Positions 1-8,891 of a stretch of 64,000 nt of DNA are shown in pieces. A model generated the notes under the pieces. The model did no database searches. It had not been told where the DNA came from and was given only the letters and a program-made list of their open reading frames with translations. Numbering within the stretch: position 1 is the stretch's first letter; each line of letters starts with the position of its first letter. A program made the translations under genes and the position numbers. Where the stretch lies: the NCBI RefSeq assembly GCF_031656215.1, contig NZ_CP134228.1:1817001-1881000 (forward strand). The letters run 5' to 3'. The stretch comes from Mesorhizobium koreense (GTDB lineage Bacteria > Pseudomonadota > Alphaproteobacteria > Rhizobiales > Rhizobiaceae).

Positions 1-1174
1 CCGCCGTCTCGACAAGGTAACGCCATAGCGGCGCGTAGGGTTCGCGCCACGGCGGTTCAATACGCATGTCGTTGACGAAGCGCTGATAGTTCCTTGCCAG
101 TTCACCGAAATCGCTCTCGTAATAAAAGCGGATGGAAATGCGTGCGGCATTAGGAGCCAGTCCCAGCACATAAAAGCGCACGCCTTTTTCCAGCTTCTTG
201 ACGAGTTCGCCCGCTTCCAGCGCCAGGTCCTTGTCCAGTTCCTGATCGCCTTTACGGAGGCGCTCGAGCAGGATCTTGACCTCCTTCGTCGTGTCCGCAT
301 CTTCTTTTGCAGGGTCGAAGAACTCGGGGAATGCAGCTTCCGCCAGAAGCGCTGCTTCCGCATCCTCGGCATCCGCCCAGAATACGGTAGAGGCGTCGCC
401 GATCTGGAGGCGGTGCTTTTTGTCCGACAGGAAGGTGTTCAGTGCGGTGGTGTAGGCAAAGGCGGCGGCCTCCGAGACCGGCGCGTTGTCGCCCTGCATG
501 TGGCCGTAGGAGGTGAAGGCATCGAGGTTGAAGGAGACGATGGAACCGCCTGACGACTGGCCGCCCCATACGCCCTTGATCGCCGGATGCACTCGCGCGA
601 CCGGGCCGGACTTGCCGGTAACCAGGCAGATCTGCGGGTTCTTGCCGTCACCGCCCGACACGCGCATCCACAGCGCCTTTGCGGCATCGCGGTTGTGCAG
701 CCAGAGATTATTGTGGCGGTCGGTTTCGAGGGCGAAGACGACGTTCTGATCCTTGAAATCGTCGCTCCATTGCGAGGCGTCGAATTGGTCCGGCGTCCAC
801 CGCCGCAGGAACAGAAGCAGCGCCTTCAGACCCGGATCGTCCGTGCCCGCCAGTTCCTTCTCGTGCCGCTCCTTGAAAGCGGCGTGTTCGTCGGCCGTGC
901 GTTTACCCTCGCCGGAGGTGACGCCCAGAACATAGGATGTCTTGTCCCACAGGAAGTTCGGCGCGATGCCGGCTGTGCGCTTCACCGGTTGCGGCACCAG
1001 CATGGGGCGCGGCTTGCGCTTCTTGCCCTCGCCGTCGAACCAGGGCGTGACGCTCGCAACCGTGCCGTCTTCATTGAGGCCGACGATGACGCCGATATTC
1101 TGCACCGAGTAGCCGAAGGGCGGTGCGTCCGGCAGCCGCTCATAGGCGCGGGCGAGCGAAGCGAGGATGCTCAT
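1..1174 (-). CDS. cas8c: Cas8c/Csd1, type I-C Cascade large subunit (partial, 3' end off the left edge)
   Basis: About 391 N-terminal residues are visible; the gene runs off the left edge. In type I-C systems this protein is the large subunit of the Cascade interference complex and helps recognise the PAM. The N-terminus reads MSILASLARAYERLPDAPPF, which is typical of Csd1, followed by the family pattern of a short beta-rich start and a GGDGKNPQICLVTGK segment. The ATG at 1174 overlaps the cas5c stop as ATGA, so translation is probably coupled. Gene order cas3-cas5c-cas8c on the minus strand matches subtype I-C, so cas7, cas4, cas1, cas2 and the array should lie to the left. No frameshift is seen in the visible part. 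Confidence 0.93.
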   Translation of the reverse strand, partial: MSILASLARAYERLPDAPPFGYSVQNIGVIVGLNEDGTVASVTPWFDGEGKKRKPRPMLVPQPVKRTAGIAPNFLWDKTSYVLGVTSGEGKRTADEHAAFKERHEKELAGTDDPGLKALLLFLRRWTPDQFDASQWSDDFKDQNVVFALETDRHNNLWLHNRDAAKALWMRVSGGDGKNPQICLVTGKSGPVARVHPAIKGVWGGQSSGGSIVSFNLDAFTSYGHMQGDNAPVSEAAAFAYTTALNTFLSDKKHRLQIGDASTVFWADAEDAEAALLAEAAFPEFFDPAKEDADTTKEVKILLERLRKGDQELDKDLALEAGELVKKLEKGVRFYVLGLAPNAARISIRFYYESDFGELARNYQRFVNDMRIEPPWREPYAPLWRYLVETA

Positions 1175-1869
1175 TTGCGGATCTCCGGCGAGCCGGGCTG
1201 CGGCACCTGCATGACGCCGTCGCGCAGCACCGCGTCGAAGAACATCGAGGGCTTTCCTTTTGCCTGGTGGTCGATGTCCCACAGCATGAAGCCCAGCCTG
1301 CGGGCGTCTTCAAACCCAAGGTCTCTGGTGCGGTCCTCCGGCGCCGGCTCCGGAGTCGGATCGCCCGGCTCGACCAGCTCAAAACTGGCGGCGAACTCCC
1401 GCGTGCCGAGGCAAGGCTGGTGGAAGCACTGGCCGCGCCGCGCGCGCCGGTTGAAGATGTCGAGATGCTTGCCCTCGCTGTCGTCGGCGTCGGCCTTTGT
1501 CGTCAGTTCGAAATGAGCGGCGATCACGTAGCGGGGTTTCACCAGAACGGTCGAGGCGCGCTGTTGGCGGTCCTCGTCGACCAGCAGTTGCAGCCCTTCG
1601 AGATCGCCGCGCTTCATCGCGCTCTTGACCTTGCCTGCCGGTATTTTCGAGCCGACCTCGTTGCGCCGGACCGACTGGAATTGCGGCTTCTTCATCACAT
1701 GGATAGCGTCCACCACCCAGCGGATCGCCGGCTTCCAGTGGACAGCTTCGAGAATGCCGCGCGCGGCGGACGGCGTCATCACGTCATAGGAGACGCGCTC
1801 GACCTTCATTTCCGGCCGCGTAAAACAGGCGTAGTCGCCCCAGACCTTCAACCGGATGCCGTAAGCCAT
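1171..1869 (-). CDS. cas5c: Cas5c, type I-C pre-crRNA endoribonuclease and Cascade subunit
   Basis: The product is 232 aa. In type I-C systems, which lack Cas6, Cas5c cuts the CRISPR repeat RNA and stays bound to the crRNA 5' handle (family knowledge). The start MAYGIRLKVWGDYACFTRPE and the following VERVSYDVMTPSAARGILEA block are the Cas5c signature; the RNA-binding region contains HVMKKPQFQSVRRNEVGSKI. I chose the ATG at 1869 because GGGAGAAAAG lies directly upstream and family members start there. An in-frame GTG at 1929 overlaps the cas3 stop as GTGA and would add 20 residues that do not look like Cas5. Translation is tightly linked to cas3 upstream and cas8c downstream. Confidence 0.93.
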   Translation of the reverse strand: MAYGIRLKVWGDYACFTRPEMKVERVSYDVMTPSAARGILEAVHWKPAIRWVVDAIHVMKKPQFQSVRRNEVGSKIPAGKVKSAMKRGDLEGLQLLVDEDRQQRASTVLVKPRYVIAAHFELTTKADADDSEGKHLDIFNRRARRGQCFHQPCLGTREFAASFELVEPGDPTPEPAPEDRTRDLGFEDARRLGFMLWDIDHQAKGKPSMFFDAVLRDGVMQVPQPGSPEIRK

Positions 1870-1925
1870 CTTTTCTCCCGCCCTCGCGATCTCTCCGAAT
1901 TGCGCCGGCGGCGCGACGGAAAAGA

Positions 1926-4196
1926 TCACATAAACATGTCCTCCAGCGCCAGATATTCGGGCGTCTCCCAGAGGAGCCCCACCTCCGGGTCGTACAGGCT
2001 TGCCTTTTGCAGCACCGCGAATTGGTCAGCGCGCAGCGTCGGAGATTCGAACGCCACATGGCCGCAGCGTATCAGCAATTCCCGCGCCTTCGGCGGAACC
2101 TGGACAACATAAGTCTGCAATTCTCGCGCGATGACGCCAGAAGGAATCTTCTCCAGATTGAGTTTATCCACCGCTTGCTTGGCTTTGTTGTCCCAAGGCA
2201 CGATCACGGGCTCCATGTTGCTTTCGATCATGCAGAATTTCCGTGCCACTTCGCGGAAGGCGAAGTCCGTGCCGTCACTGCCGATCCTGAAGTCTGCGAC
2301 GATGCTTTTCAGGTCCAGTCCTGACCCTGCGCGCCAGTAGACCTCGCCGAAGAATTTCCGGATCGCTTCGAGCGATTGGACGTCGCCGTCAAAATCCTTC
2401 AGCGCGCGCTCCGCATCGCCCATCAGCGACCTGATTTCGGGCGGAGGCGGGTAGTCCGGCGCCGAAAATACGGTGACGACGCTTTCATCCGCTAGCAGCC
2501 GCCCCTCGCGGTTACAGCGGCCCGCGGCCTGCATGATCTGGTCCCAACCGGCTTCAGCACGCCAGACTTTCGGAAAGTCCACGTCGACGCCGGCTTCGAT
2601 GAGGCTTGTGGCGATCACGCGGCAGGCTTGTTTGTCCTTCAGCCGGCCGCGCACGCCGCCGAGGATTTCCCGCCGGTGCGCCGCGCATTGTCGTGTGGTC
2701 AGGTGCACGAGACCGTCCAGCCCCGCCTCCTTCGCCTGCCTGTAGAGCGCCAGCGCGTGCTTGCGGCTGTTGACGATGGTCAGCGCCTGCGGTTCGCAGG
2801 CGAGCGAAGCCACCAGCGCGGCATTGTCCATTTCGCCGACCCGCTCGACGCGAGTGCGGCGCAGCCGGCTGGCAAGGCCCTCGGGATCGGGTGCCAGTTC
2901 ACGGCCTGTATCCAGGTCGAGCCCGTCGGGAAAATTCGGCTTGCCCAGCGCCGGCTGGGTGGCCGTGCATAATATGATCGTGCAGCCGAACAGGCGGGCG
3001 AGCGTATCGAGCATCCTCACGCAAGGCTTCAGAAGCGGGCGCGGGATGGTCTGGGCCTCATCGAGGATGACGATCGAGCCGGCGATGTTGTGCAGCTTGC
3101 GTGCGCGGGAGGTTTTGGCCGCAAACAGGCTTTCGAAGAACTGCACGTTGGTGGTGACGACGACGGGCGCCGCCCAGTCTTCCATGGCGAGTTTCAGCTT
3201 GTCGCGGCTGGTGGGAAATCCGCGCCGCTCGCGGCGGGCCGCTTCCGCGTCCTCCTCGATGGCCGAGTGATGCTCGAGCACGTATTCCCGGCCGAGTACA
3301 CTCCGGAAGATGTCGGCCGTCTGGTCGATGATCGATGTGAACGGTATGGCGTAGATGATCCGGCTGTGACCGTGCGTCGCTGCATGATTCAGCGCGAAGC
3401 CGAGCGAGGCCAGCGTCTTGCCGCCGCCCGTCGGCACGGTGAGCGTGAACAGGCCGGGTGGCAGCGCAGCCTTGCCGCATACATGGGCAAGGATGTCGCG
3501 GCGCAGGGCGTTGAGGTCGCCCTCCTGTTTCAACCCGGCTATGTGTGTGTCGAAACGGGCGCGGAAATCCGGCAAGAGATCCTGCAAGGCAGGCCACTTG
3601 CGTTCCACCTCGCGCTTTTCCAGCTTTGTGTAAAATTCCTCGGTGTTCTTGAAATCCGCGTCGACCAGGCACGAGAACAGAAAACGTGCGACGACCGAAG
3701 CGTCGAACTGCCAATGCGGGCTTGCCGGACGGATCGCTTTCGGCAGCCAGTCAGGCACGATGCCGGCAAGGTCGGGCCGGGTCTCCTGTTTCCACACCGG
3801 GTCGAGCCGGTTCTCGAAAGCTTTCTCACGCAGCACGAAGCAGGACGCTTCGGAGGTGTTCTTGTCGGGCATGCCGGCGTGATGACCGAGTATGGCGTAG
3901 GCGGCGATCTCCGTCATCAGGCGGTGGTAGGTATCCGAACCCTTTGCCAGATCGCGCAGGACCGCCGCGCCGGCCGTCGAATGGTCGACACGGATATTCG
4001 CGCCTTCCAGCCGCCGCTGGAATTGAGGGTCATACTTGCCGAGGTCGTGGAACAAGCCGGTGATAAAAGCCAACCGTTCAAGACCGAAAGGCGCTGCAAA
4101 CTCGGCTGCCAGTTCGGCGGTCTCGTTCAGGTGGATTGACAGGGTTTGCCAGTCGCATTTGTTTCCAGGTGTGCCGGAATGGGCAAAATAGGGCAT
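1926..4196 (-). CDS. cas3: Cas3, HD nuclease-helicase of type I-C CRISPR-Cas
   Basis: The product is 756 aa, a single-chain Cas3 of normal length. It is recruited by Cascade to the R-loop, nicks the non-target strand and unwinds and degrades DNA. The HD nuclease domain has an early histidine in YFAHSG, the HD pair at residues 50-51 (GLFHDLGKY), DHS near 71 and GHHAG at 104-108. The SF2 helicase part has Walker A VPTGGGKT, a DEAQ box in VILDEAQTIP, an SAT-like LCTATQPAL and motif VI QAAGRCNREG. All key residues are intact, so the effector looks functional. It is the first gene of the operon. There is no gene for 561 bp upstream, where the promoter must lie. Confidence 0.95.
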   Translation of the reverse strand: MPYFAHSGTPGNKCDWQTLSIHLNETAELAAEFAAPFGLERLAFITGLFHDLGKYDPQFQRRLEGANIRVDHSTAGAAVLRDLAKGSDTYHRLMTEIAAYAILGHHAGMPDKNTSEASCFVLREKAFENRLDPVWKQETRPDLAGIVPDWLPKAIRPASPHWQFDASVVARFLFSCLVDADFKNTEEFYTKLEKREVERKWPALQDLLPDFRARFDTHIAGLKQEGDLNALRRDILAHVCGKAALPPGLFTLTVPTGGGKTLASLGFALNHAATHGHSRIIYAIPFTSIIDQTADIFRSVLGREYVLEHHSAIEEDAEAARRERRGFPTSRDKLKLAMEDWAAPVVVTTNVQFFESLFAAKTSRARKLHNIAGSIVILDEAQTIPRPLLKPCVRMLDTLARLFGCTIILCTATQPALGKPNFPDGLDLDTGRELAPDPEGLASRLRRTRVERVGEMDNAALVASLACEPQALTIVNSRKHALALYRQAKEAGLDGLVHLTTRQCAAHRREILGGVRGRLKDKQACRVIATSLIEAGVDVDFPKVWRAEAGWDQIMQAAGRCNREGRLLADESVVTVFSAPDYPPPPEIRSLMGDAERALKDFDGDVQSLEAIRKFFGEVYWRAGSGLDLKSIVADFRIGSDGTDFAFREVARKFCMIESNMEPVIVPWDNKAKQAVDKLNLEKIPSGVIARELQTYVVQVPPKARELLIRCGHVAFESPTLRADQFAVLQKASLYDPEVGLLWETPEYLALEDMFM

Positions 4197-4757
4197 TCAC
4201 GTTTCCAGTGACGTTTGGAATTCCGGAAGCTCCAACACTCTCTGATCGGCGGACAGTTGGCGCCGGATGAGGTCCATCCATTTTACTCTACGCGCAGCTA
4301 GACGAAGCGACATGACATGCCGAATCTCTGGAACAGGTCAGTTTATGACTTTAGTGCCATACCGATTGGACGTCTGCTCTCGTTACGTGGACGCCCACAG
4401 CCATGAGGCCGCTTCGGTCTCCAAGTCGTGAATGAGCGGCAAGCTGATTGGCACCTTGCTGAAAGGGCAGCAGGCCGCGTTTCTCGCGAGAAGAGCGCCC
4501 CAGAAGGCTCAGAGTAGACATAGTTCGCTTTATCGCCTGAGACGGTGCGCCATTTTTATAATCCCGTCACGACAAAGACAGGCACCAAGACCGGGCTTCG
4601 ATTGAGCCTGGTCGTTTCAAGCCGCACTTGCGTTGTGCTGCGCCTTGGCCGGGTTTTAGATTTTGTTGAAGCCGCCATGTCCTGGCTCACGAGGGATCGG
4701 GCGATTATCATAGCTGAAATGGGCGTCGCAACCTGTGTTCGGAACCATCAATCCTTC
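4197..4757. other. Gene-free stretch upstream of cas3
   Basis: This 561-bp gap separates the start of cas3 from the stop of the LysR gene. Open frames here are short, have no convincing ribosome binding site and match nothing recognisable. No CRISPR-type direct repeats, tRNA or transposase remnant was seen. It is somewhat less GC-rich than its surroundings, and it should contain the cas operon promoter and leader. Confidence 0.6.
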
Positions 4758-5609
4758 CTAACCATGTCGGGGGCGTCCGGCAGCAAGGACCGCTCCCATC
4801 CGCTCGACCAGTTCCGAGGCGGGTCCGGTGCTTTCCCAGGAATAAACGGAGACGGCCATCGGACGCTCCGTGCCGAAAGGCGCGTATTGCCGAACGCGAT
4901 ATCCGCGCGCCGCTGATCTGGGCAGAAGCGACAGGCCGAGCCCGGCTTCCACCGCTACCAATACGTTGTGAAGGCTGCTGCCCGCGAAGGCGATGTACCA
5001 GCGATGCTGTTCGCGCTCGATACGCTCGAACATCGCCTCGCGATAAAGGCCGCCTGGAGGAAATGCGACCAGCGGAATTGGATTGGGCCACTCGCCCCGC
5101 GCGTCGGCGCTTTCGAACCATGCCATGGCTTCCGGGAATGTCGCCCGGCAATCGGCGCTCGCCTGCGGCTCCTTGACGATCGCGATGTCGAATTCGCCGG
5201 AGCGGTAGCGCCGGGTCAGATCGCGGCTCAACCCGGCAGTCACATCGAGCTGGATCTCGCGGTGGCGCTGCACGAAATCGCCGAACACTTTTGCCATCGC
5301 CGTGCTGACGATATCCTCGGGAACACCTATGCGAACGGACGTCGTGCCGGCGCGATCGCCGAGTGCCGATTTCGCTTCCTGCTGCAGAGCCAGGATTCGC
5401 CGGGCGTAACCGAGAAGCCGTTCGCCGGCCGTCGTCGGCTCGACCGGTCGGGCGGCGCGGTCGACCAACGTCAACCCGACGGCTTCTTCCAGCCGCGCGA
5501 GCTGCTGACTGATGGTGGATTGCGTCATGTGCAGGTGCTCCGCCGCGAGCGAGAAGCTCCCCGCATCGACGATTGCGGTGAAGGCACGAAGAAGGCGTGG
5601 ATCGAACAT
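4758..5609 (-). CDS. LysR-family transcriptional regulator
   Basis: The product is 283 aa, close to the usual LTTR length. The N-terminal winged HTH is clear: FDPRLLRAFTAIVDAGSFSL, then the recognition segment HMTQSTISQQLARLEEAVG and the LVDRAARPVEPTTAGERLLG wing. The rest is a periplasmic-binding-like effector domain (RIGVPEDIVSTAMAKVFGDF onward). I use the ATG at 5609, where the family alignment begins; the ATG at 5621 has less support. The gene is divergent from the ankyrin-deaminase-transporter set, and an AT-rich dyad lies 35-53 bp upstream, so it probably controls those genes and itself. The effector is unknown. No functional link to the cas genes is evident. Confidence 0.9.
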   Translation of the reverse strand: MFDPRLLRAFTAIVDAGSFSLAAEHLHMTQSTISQQLARLEEAVGLTLVDRAARPVEPTTAGERLLGYARRILALQQEAKSALGDRAGTTSVRIGVPEDIVSTAMAKVFGDFVQRHREIQLDVTAGLSRDLTRRYRSGEFDIAIVKEPQASADCRATFPEAMAWFESADARGEWPNPIPLVAFPPGGLYREAMFERIEREQHRWYIAFAGSSLHNVLVAVEAGLGLSLLPRSAARGYRVRQYAPFGTERPMAVSVYSWESTGPASELVERMGAVLAAGRPRHG

Positions 5610-5643
5610 GTCTCCCACCATGGACCGGCGTCGGTCTCGATAG

Positions 5644-5662
5644 ATATTCATGATCATAATAT
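5644..5662. promoter_or_regulatory. Probable LysR-type operator between the divergent lysR and ankyrin genes
   Basis: The sequence ATATTCATGATCATAATAT has ATATT-N9-AATAT arms around an inner ATGATCAT palindrome. It fits the T-N11-A pattern of LysR boxes (T at 5647, A at 5659). It stands out as AT-rich in a GC-rich intergenic region and lies 35 bp upstream of the regulator start. Confidence 0.55.
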
Positions 5663-5784
5663 AGTTGATCTGAATATTTAATTTCCAAATGTTAGGCTCC
5701 GCCCCTATCTGGGACGTCGTGGTCATCAAACCACAGCCATCTCCAGGCAGGCTGCATTTGACCCGTCATTACAGGAAACAGAAC

Positions 5785-6456
5785 ATGCTTCGCCGTTCAG
5801 TTCTTACCGGTGCCGTGTCTCTGCTGTTGACGGTCGTCCCTCTCGTTGCGACAGGAAAAGTCATGAGCGGAATCCCATTGCATGCGGCAGCGGAAAACAA
5901 TGACGTCGCCGCCATCGAGAAGCTTCTGGCCGACGGAGCCGAGATCGATGCGCGCGATGGCACAGGAGCCACCGCGCTTCTTGTTGCCGTCCATGCCAAT
6001 CGGGTCGAAGCCGCCAAGGTGTTGATCGACGCCGGCGCCAACGTCAACGCCAAGGACAAGATCGAGGATAGTCCGTATCTCTATGCCGGCGCGCGCGGGC
6101 ATCTCGAAATCCTGAAGGTGATCCTGGCGCACGGCGCCGATCTCAAGAGCGTCAATCGTTACGGCGGCACCGCCCTCATCCCTGCTTCCGAGCGTGGCCA
6201 TGTCGAGACCGTGCGCACGCTGATCGCGGCCGGTGTCGATGTAGACCACGTCAACAAGCTGCATTGGACGGCGCTTCTGGAGGCGATCATTCTCGGCGAC
6301 GGTGGTGAGCGGCACCAGGAGATCGTCGATCTGCTGGTCAAGGCGGGCGCCGACGTCAACCTGGCCGACGGCAAAGGCATGACACCGCTCCAGCATGCCC
6401 GGGCAAGCGGTTATAAGGAAATCGAGGCGACGCTGCTGGCGGCCGGAGCGCAATAG
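5785..6456 (+). CDS. Exported ankyrin-repeat protein
   Basis: The product is 223 aa. The first ~30 residues (MLRRSVLTGAVSLLLTVVPL) form a probable signal peptide, so the protein is likely periplasmic. Four to five ankyrin repeats follow, with recognisable cores such as IPLHAAAENNDVAAIEKLLA, ATALLVAVHANRVEAAKVLI and GGTALIPASERGHVETVRTL. Ankyrin repeats mediate protein-protein contact; no catalytic domain is present. The ATG at 5785 has AGGAAA upstream and begins the signal peptide; a longer frame from 5689 is rejected. The gene is 19 bp upstream of the deaminase gene and probably co-transcribed with it. Its partner is unknown. Confidence 0.88.
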   Translation: MLRRSVLTGAVSLLLTVVPLVATGKVMSGIPLHAAAENNDVAAIEKLLADGAEIDARDGTGATALLVAVHANRVEAAKVLIDAGANVNAKDKIEDSPYLYAGARGHLEILKVILAHGADLKSVNRYGGTALIPASERGHVETVRTLIAAGVDVDHVNKLHWTALLEAIILGDGGERHQEIVDLLVKAGADVNLADGKGMTPLQHARASGYKEIEATLLAAGAQ

Positions 6457-6475
6457 AGAGACAAGGAATCCAGCC

Positions 6476-6964
6476 ATGTCCGACGAAAGCCGTTTCCTCG
6501 GCGAAGCGATCGAACTTGCCCGTGCCAATATCGGCAGGGGCGGGCGGCCCTTCGGTGCCGTGCTGGTGCGCGACGGCAAGGTGATCGCCACGGCGGTGAA
6601 CGAGATCCACGCCAGCAACGATCCGACCTCGCATGCGGAGATGAACGCGATCCGCGCTGCCAGCCATCAACTCGGTACGCCGGACCTCAAGGGAAGCGCG
6701 ATGTACGCCAGCGGGCACCCATGCCCCATGTGCATGGCGGCGATGCGGCTGGCCGGCGTGGCCAAGGTTTTCTATGCATATTCCAACGACGATGGTGCGC
6801 CGTTCGGGCTTTCCACGGCGGCGATCTACGAGGACCTCGCCAAGCCGTTCGCGAAGCAATCCATGGCCATCCGTTACGTGCCAGTGCGGCCGGAAGGCAA
6901 GACCGATCTCTACGCCGAATGGACCGAGACCCGGAGCAAACAGGCCCAAGGCAAGCAGGCCTGA
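6476..6964 (+). CDS. Cytidine-deaminase-fold nucleoside/nucleobase deaminase (guanine deaminase-like)
   Basis: The product is 162 aa, the normal size for a single-domain CDA-fold zinc deaminase. The zinc and catalytic motifs are intact: SHAEMNAIRA (His ligand and proton-shuttling Glu) and SGHPCPMCMAAM (two Cys ligands). The PCPMC form and the C-terminal aromatic-rich tail resemble Bacillus-type guanine deaminase and related purine deaminases, so a purine base or nucleoside is the likeliest substrate. The exact substrate cannot be read from the sequence. The ATG at 6476 has AAGGAA upstream. The next gene, a transporter, begins 3 bp after the stop, which suggests import and deamination of one compound. 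Confidence 0.88.
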   Translation: MSDESRFLGEAIELARANIGRGGRPFGAVLVRDGKVIATAVNEIHASNDPTSHAEMNAIRAASHQLGTPDLKGSAMYASGHPCPMCMAAMRLAGVAKVFYAYSNDDGAPFGLSTAAIYEDLAKPFAKQSMAIRYVPVRPEGKTDLYAEWTETRSKQAQGKQA

Positions 6965-6967
6965 TCC

Positions 6968-8173
6968 ATGGTTTCCGAAGCGCCCTCGCGCACCGCCAAA
7001 CTGCTGCTGCTTGTTGCCGTTGCCCTGGTCGGGCTGAACCTCAGGCCGTTCATCACCGGCATCGGGCCGCTGGCGGCGGACATCGGCGCCGAGACGGGCC
7101 TCGATCTCAAGGGTATCTCGCTGCTGACGCTGGTGCCGATGTTCCTGATGGGTCTGTTCGCCTTTGCCGGACCCTTTTTGCAGTCCCGCGTCGGCGCGCG
7201 GCCCTCGACCATTGCTTCTCTCGCCGTGCTCGTTCTCGGCTCTGCCCTGCGGCTGTTCTCGACGAACGGCTGGCAGATGGTAGGAACGGCGGCTCTGCTC
7301 GGACTGGGCGTGGCGGTTATCCAGGCGGTGTTTCCCGGTATCGTCAAAAGGCAGTTTCCGCACCATGTCGGCGTCGTCATGGGGCTCTATTCGGCAACCC
7401 TGATGGGCGGCGGCGCGCTCGGCGCGCAGGCCGCGCCGCTGATCGCGGCCGCTGCCGGGAACTGGCACGTCGGCCTCGCCTGGATGGCTGTTCCGGCGGC
7501 GTTGGCATTGCTGCTGGCCGCACTCTACCTTCCTCGCGACGGCGGGTCCGGACAGAAACGAACAAGCGCAATCGCCCTTCTGAAGCGCCCGAGGGTCTGG
7601 CTGCTGATGGCCTGCTTCGGCCTCGTTAATGGCGGCTACTCGACCGTCGTGGCATGGCTGGCGCCTTTCTACCGTGAGCATGGCTGGAGTGCCTCCGCCA
7701 GCGGCAGCTTGCTGGCGATCATGGCGGTGTGCCAGGCGCTGGCGGCGTTGCTTCTGCCGATGCTTGTCCGAGGCAAGGATCTCCGGCCCGGGCTGTGGCT
7801 GACGCTCGCCCTGCAGGCCATTGGCTTTGCCGCGCTGGCGTTCTCGCCACTGACGGCGCCCGTCCTGTGGGCGGCGGTGCTCGGCGCCGGATTGGGCGGC
7901 TGTTTCTCGCTATCGATGATCGTTGCGCTCGATCATCTGCCGGACCCGGCCGAGGCCGGGGCGCTCTCGGCGCTGATGCAGGGCGGCGGCTTCCTGATCA
8001 CGGCGCTGCCGCCGTGGATCGTTGCGGTGCTGCACGACCTGACCGGCGGTTTTGTTGCCGGCTGGCTGATGCATCTGGTCAGTGTGGCCATCGTCGTGGT
8101 GTTGTACTGGCGCGTCGCTCCGGCCAGCTATGCCAGGGCAATGAGCCCGCCGACGCAAATGCGACCGGTATAA
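6968..8173 (+). CDS. MFS transporter of the CynX/NimT family
   Basis: The product is 401 aa with about twelve hydrophobic segments. The first helix carries VGLNLRPFITGIGPL, and this NLRP motif is typical of the cyanate/nitroimidazole (CynX/NimT) branch of the major facilitator superfamily. The halves are separated by a short loop around GGSGQKRTSAIALLKRP. The family includes CynX of E. coli and other small-solute exporters or importers, and the direction and substrate are not clear. The gene sits 3 bp after the deaminase and in the ankyrin-deaminase operon, so a nitrogenous heterocycle or its product is a reasonable guess. It is convergent with the TetR gene. Confidence 0.85.
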   Translation: MVSEAPSRTAKLLLLVAVALVGLNLRPFITGIGPLAADIGAETGLDLKGISLLTLVPMFLMGLFAFAGPFLQSRVGARPSTIASLAVLVLGSALRLFSTNGWQMVGTAALLGLGVAVIQAVFPGIVKRQFPHHVGVVMGLYSATLMGGGALGAQAAPLIAAAAGNWHVGLAWMAVPAALALLLAALYLPRDGGSGQKRTSAIALLKRPRVWLLMACFGLVNGGYSTVVAWLAPFYREHGWSASASGSLLAIMAVCQALAALLLPMLVRGKDLRPGLWLTLALQAIGFAALAFSPLTAPVLWAAVLGAGLGGCFSLSMIVALDHLPDPAEAGALSALMQGGGFLITALPPWIVAVLHDLTGGFVAGWLMHLVSVAIVVVLYWRVAPASYARAMSPPTQMRPV

Positions 8174-8257
8174 GATGTGCGGGCATGGCGTCGTTGTAGA
8201 GGCAGCCTTGCCCGATGACAGGCCGATTGCGCGCACGGCGGCCAACATCGCCAGATC

Positions 8258-8836
8258 TCAGCGTTTGCGCAGCCCGTCGACGAAGATGTCGACGAGGCGG
8301 AGCGCGGTGGGCTGCCAGTCGGCCGTGCTCTGCGAATAGAAGATACCGATCAAAGTGCGCAGCAGGTCTTCCGGCGGGATGTCGGAACGTGCCTCGTCCG
8401 CGGCGATCGCCCGATCAAGCAGCAGGCGGATCGCGCCGGTGAGTTGCTCGAAGGAATAGGCTTTCAAATCCGAAGAGCCGTGCGCGACCAGTTGCAGCGC
8501 CCCGATCATGCCCTTTTTCGTCGCCACCAGCCGGACATTGGCATGCAGCCATTTGCGCAGCGCCTCGACGGTGTCGGCCTCGCCGGAAAGCTCTCCGGCC
8601 AGTTCGACCAGATGATCGACCTCGTGGCGGTAGACGGCCTCGAACAACGCCTCGCGGGTCGGGAAATGCCGATAGAGCGTGCCGATCCCGACACCCGCCT
8701 GCCGGGCGACCGCCTCCAGGCTTGCCTGCGGTCCTCCGGCGCTGAAGACCTGCGTAGCCGCCTCGAGTAGGATCTCCCGGTTGCGGATTGAATCCGCGCG
8801 CGGTTTGCGTCTTGTCTTCTCGGCGACGTTTCCCAT
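8258..8836 (-). CDS. TetR-family repressor, probable regulator of the adjacent aldehyde oxidoreductase genes
   Basis: The product is 192 aa. The N-terminal HTH is typical of TetR: NREILLEAATQVFSAGGPQA, EAVARQAGVGIGTLYRHFPT and REALFEAVYRHEV. The C-terminal half is the helical ligand domain. I use the ATG at 8836 (GAGAAAA upstream); longer frames reach further but add unrelated residues. The gene is divergent from the molybdenum hydroxylase operon. A perfect palindrome at 8871-8885 sits between the two starts and inside the likely promoter of that operon, so repression relieved by a substrate-like aldehyde or aromatic is the simplest model. The ligand is unknown. Confidence 0.9.
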   Translation of the reverse strand: MGNVAEKTRRKPRADSIRNREILLEAATQVFSAGGPQASLEAVARQAGVGIGTLYRHFPTREALFEAVYRHEVDHLVELAGELSGEADTVEALRKWLHANVRLVATKKGMIGALQLVAHGSSDLKAYSFEQLTGAIRLLLDRAIAADEARSDIPPEDLLRTLIGIFYSQSTADWQPTALRLVDIFVDGLRKR

Positions 8837-8862
8837 TTTTCTCACAACGGACACGTTCCCTC

Positions 8863-8891
8863 TTGATAAACGGAGGAACCCTCCGTATAAA
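8863..8891 (+). promoter_or_regulatory. Promoter with TetR operator upstream of the paoABC-like operon
   Basis: TTGATA at 8863-8868 and TATAAA at 8886-8891 are separated by 17 bp, an optimal sigma-70 spacing. The spacer contains the perfect inverted repeat CGGAGG-AAC-CCTCCG at 8871-8885. A repressor bound here would block RNA polymerase directly. The site also lies 35 bp upstream of the divergent tetR start, so autoregulation is likely. Confidence 0.75.

Noticed and set aside
1870-1929. GTG start of cas5c overlapping cas3 as GTGA
   Set aside because: The added 20 residues do not resemble Cas5c; the ATG at 1869 has a strong ribosome site and family-typical N-terminus.
4545-4916. 123-aa open frame upstream of cas3
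   Set aside because: It overlaps the end of the LysR gene on the other strand, has no ribosome site and unlikely composition; treated as chance.
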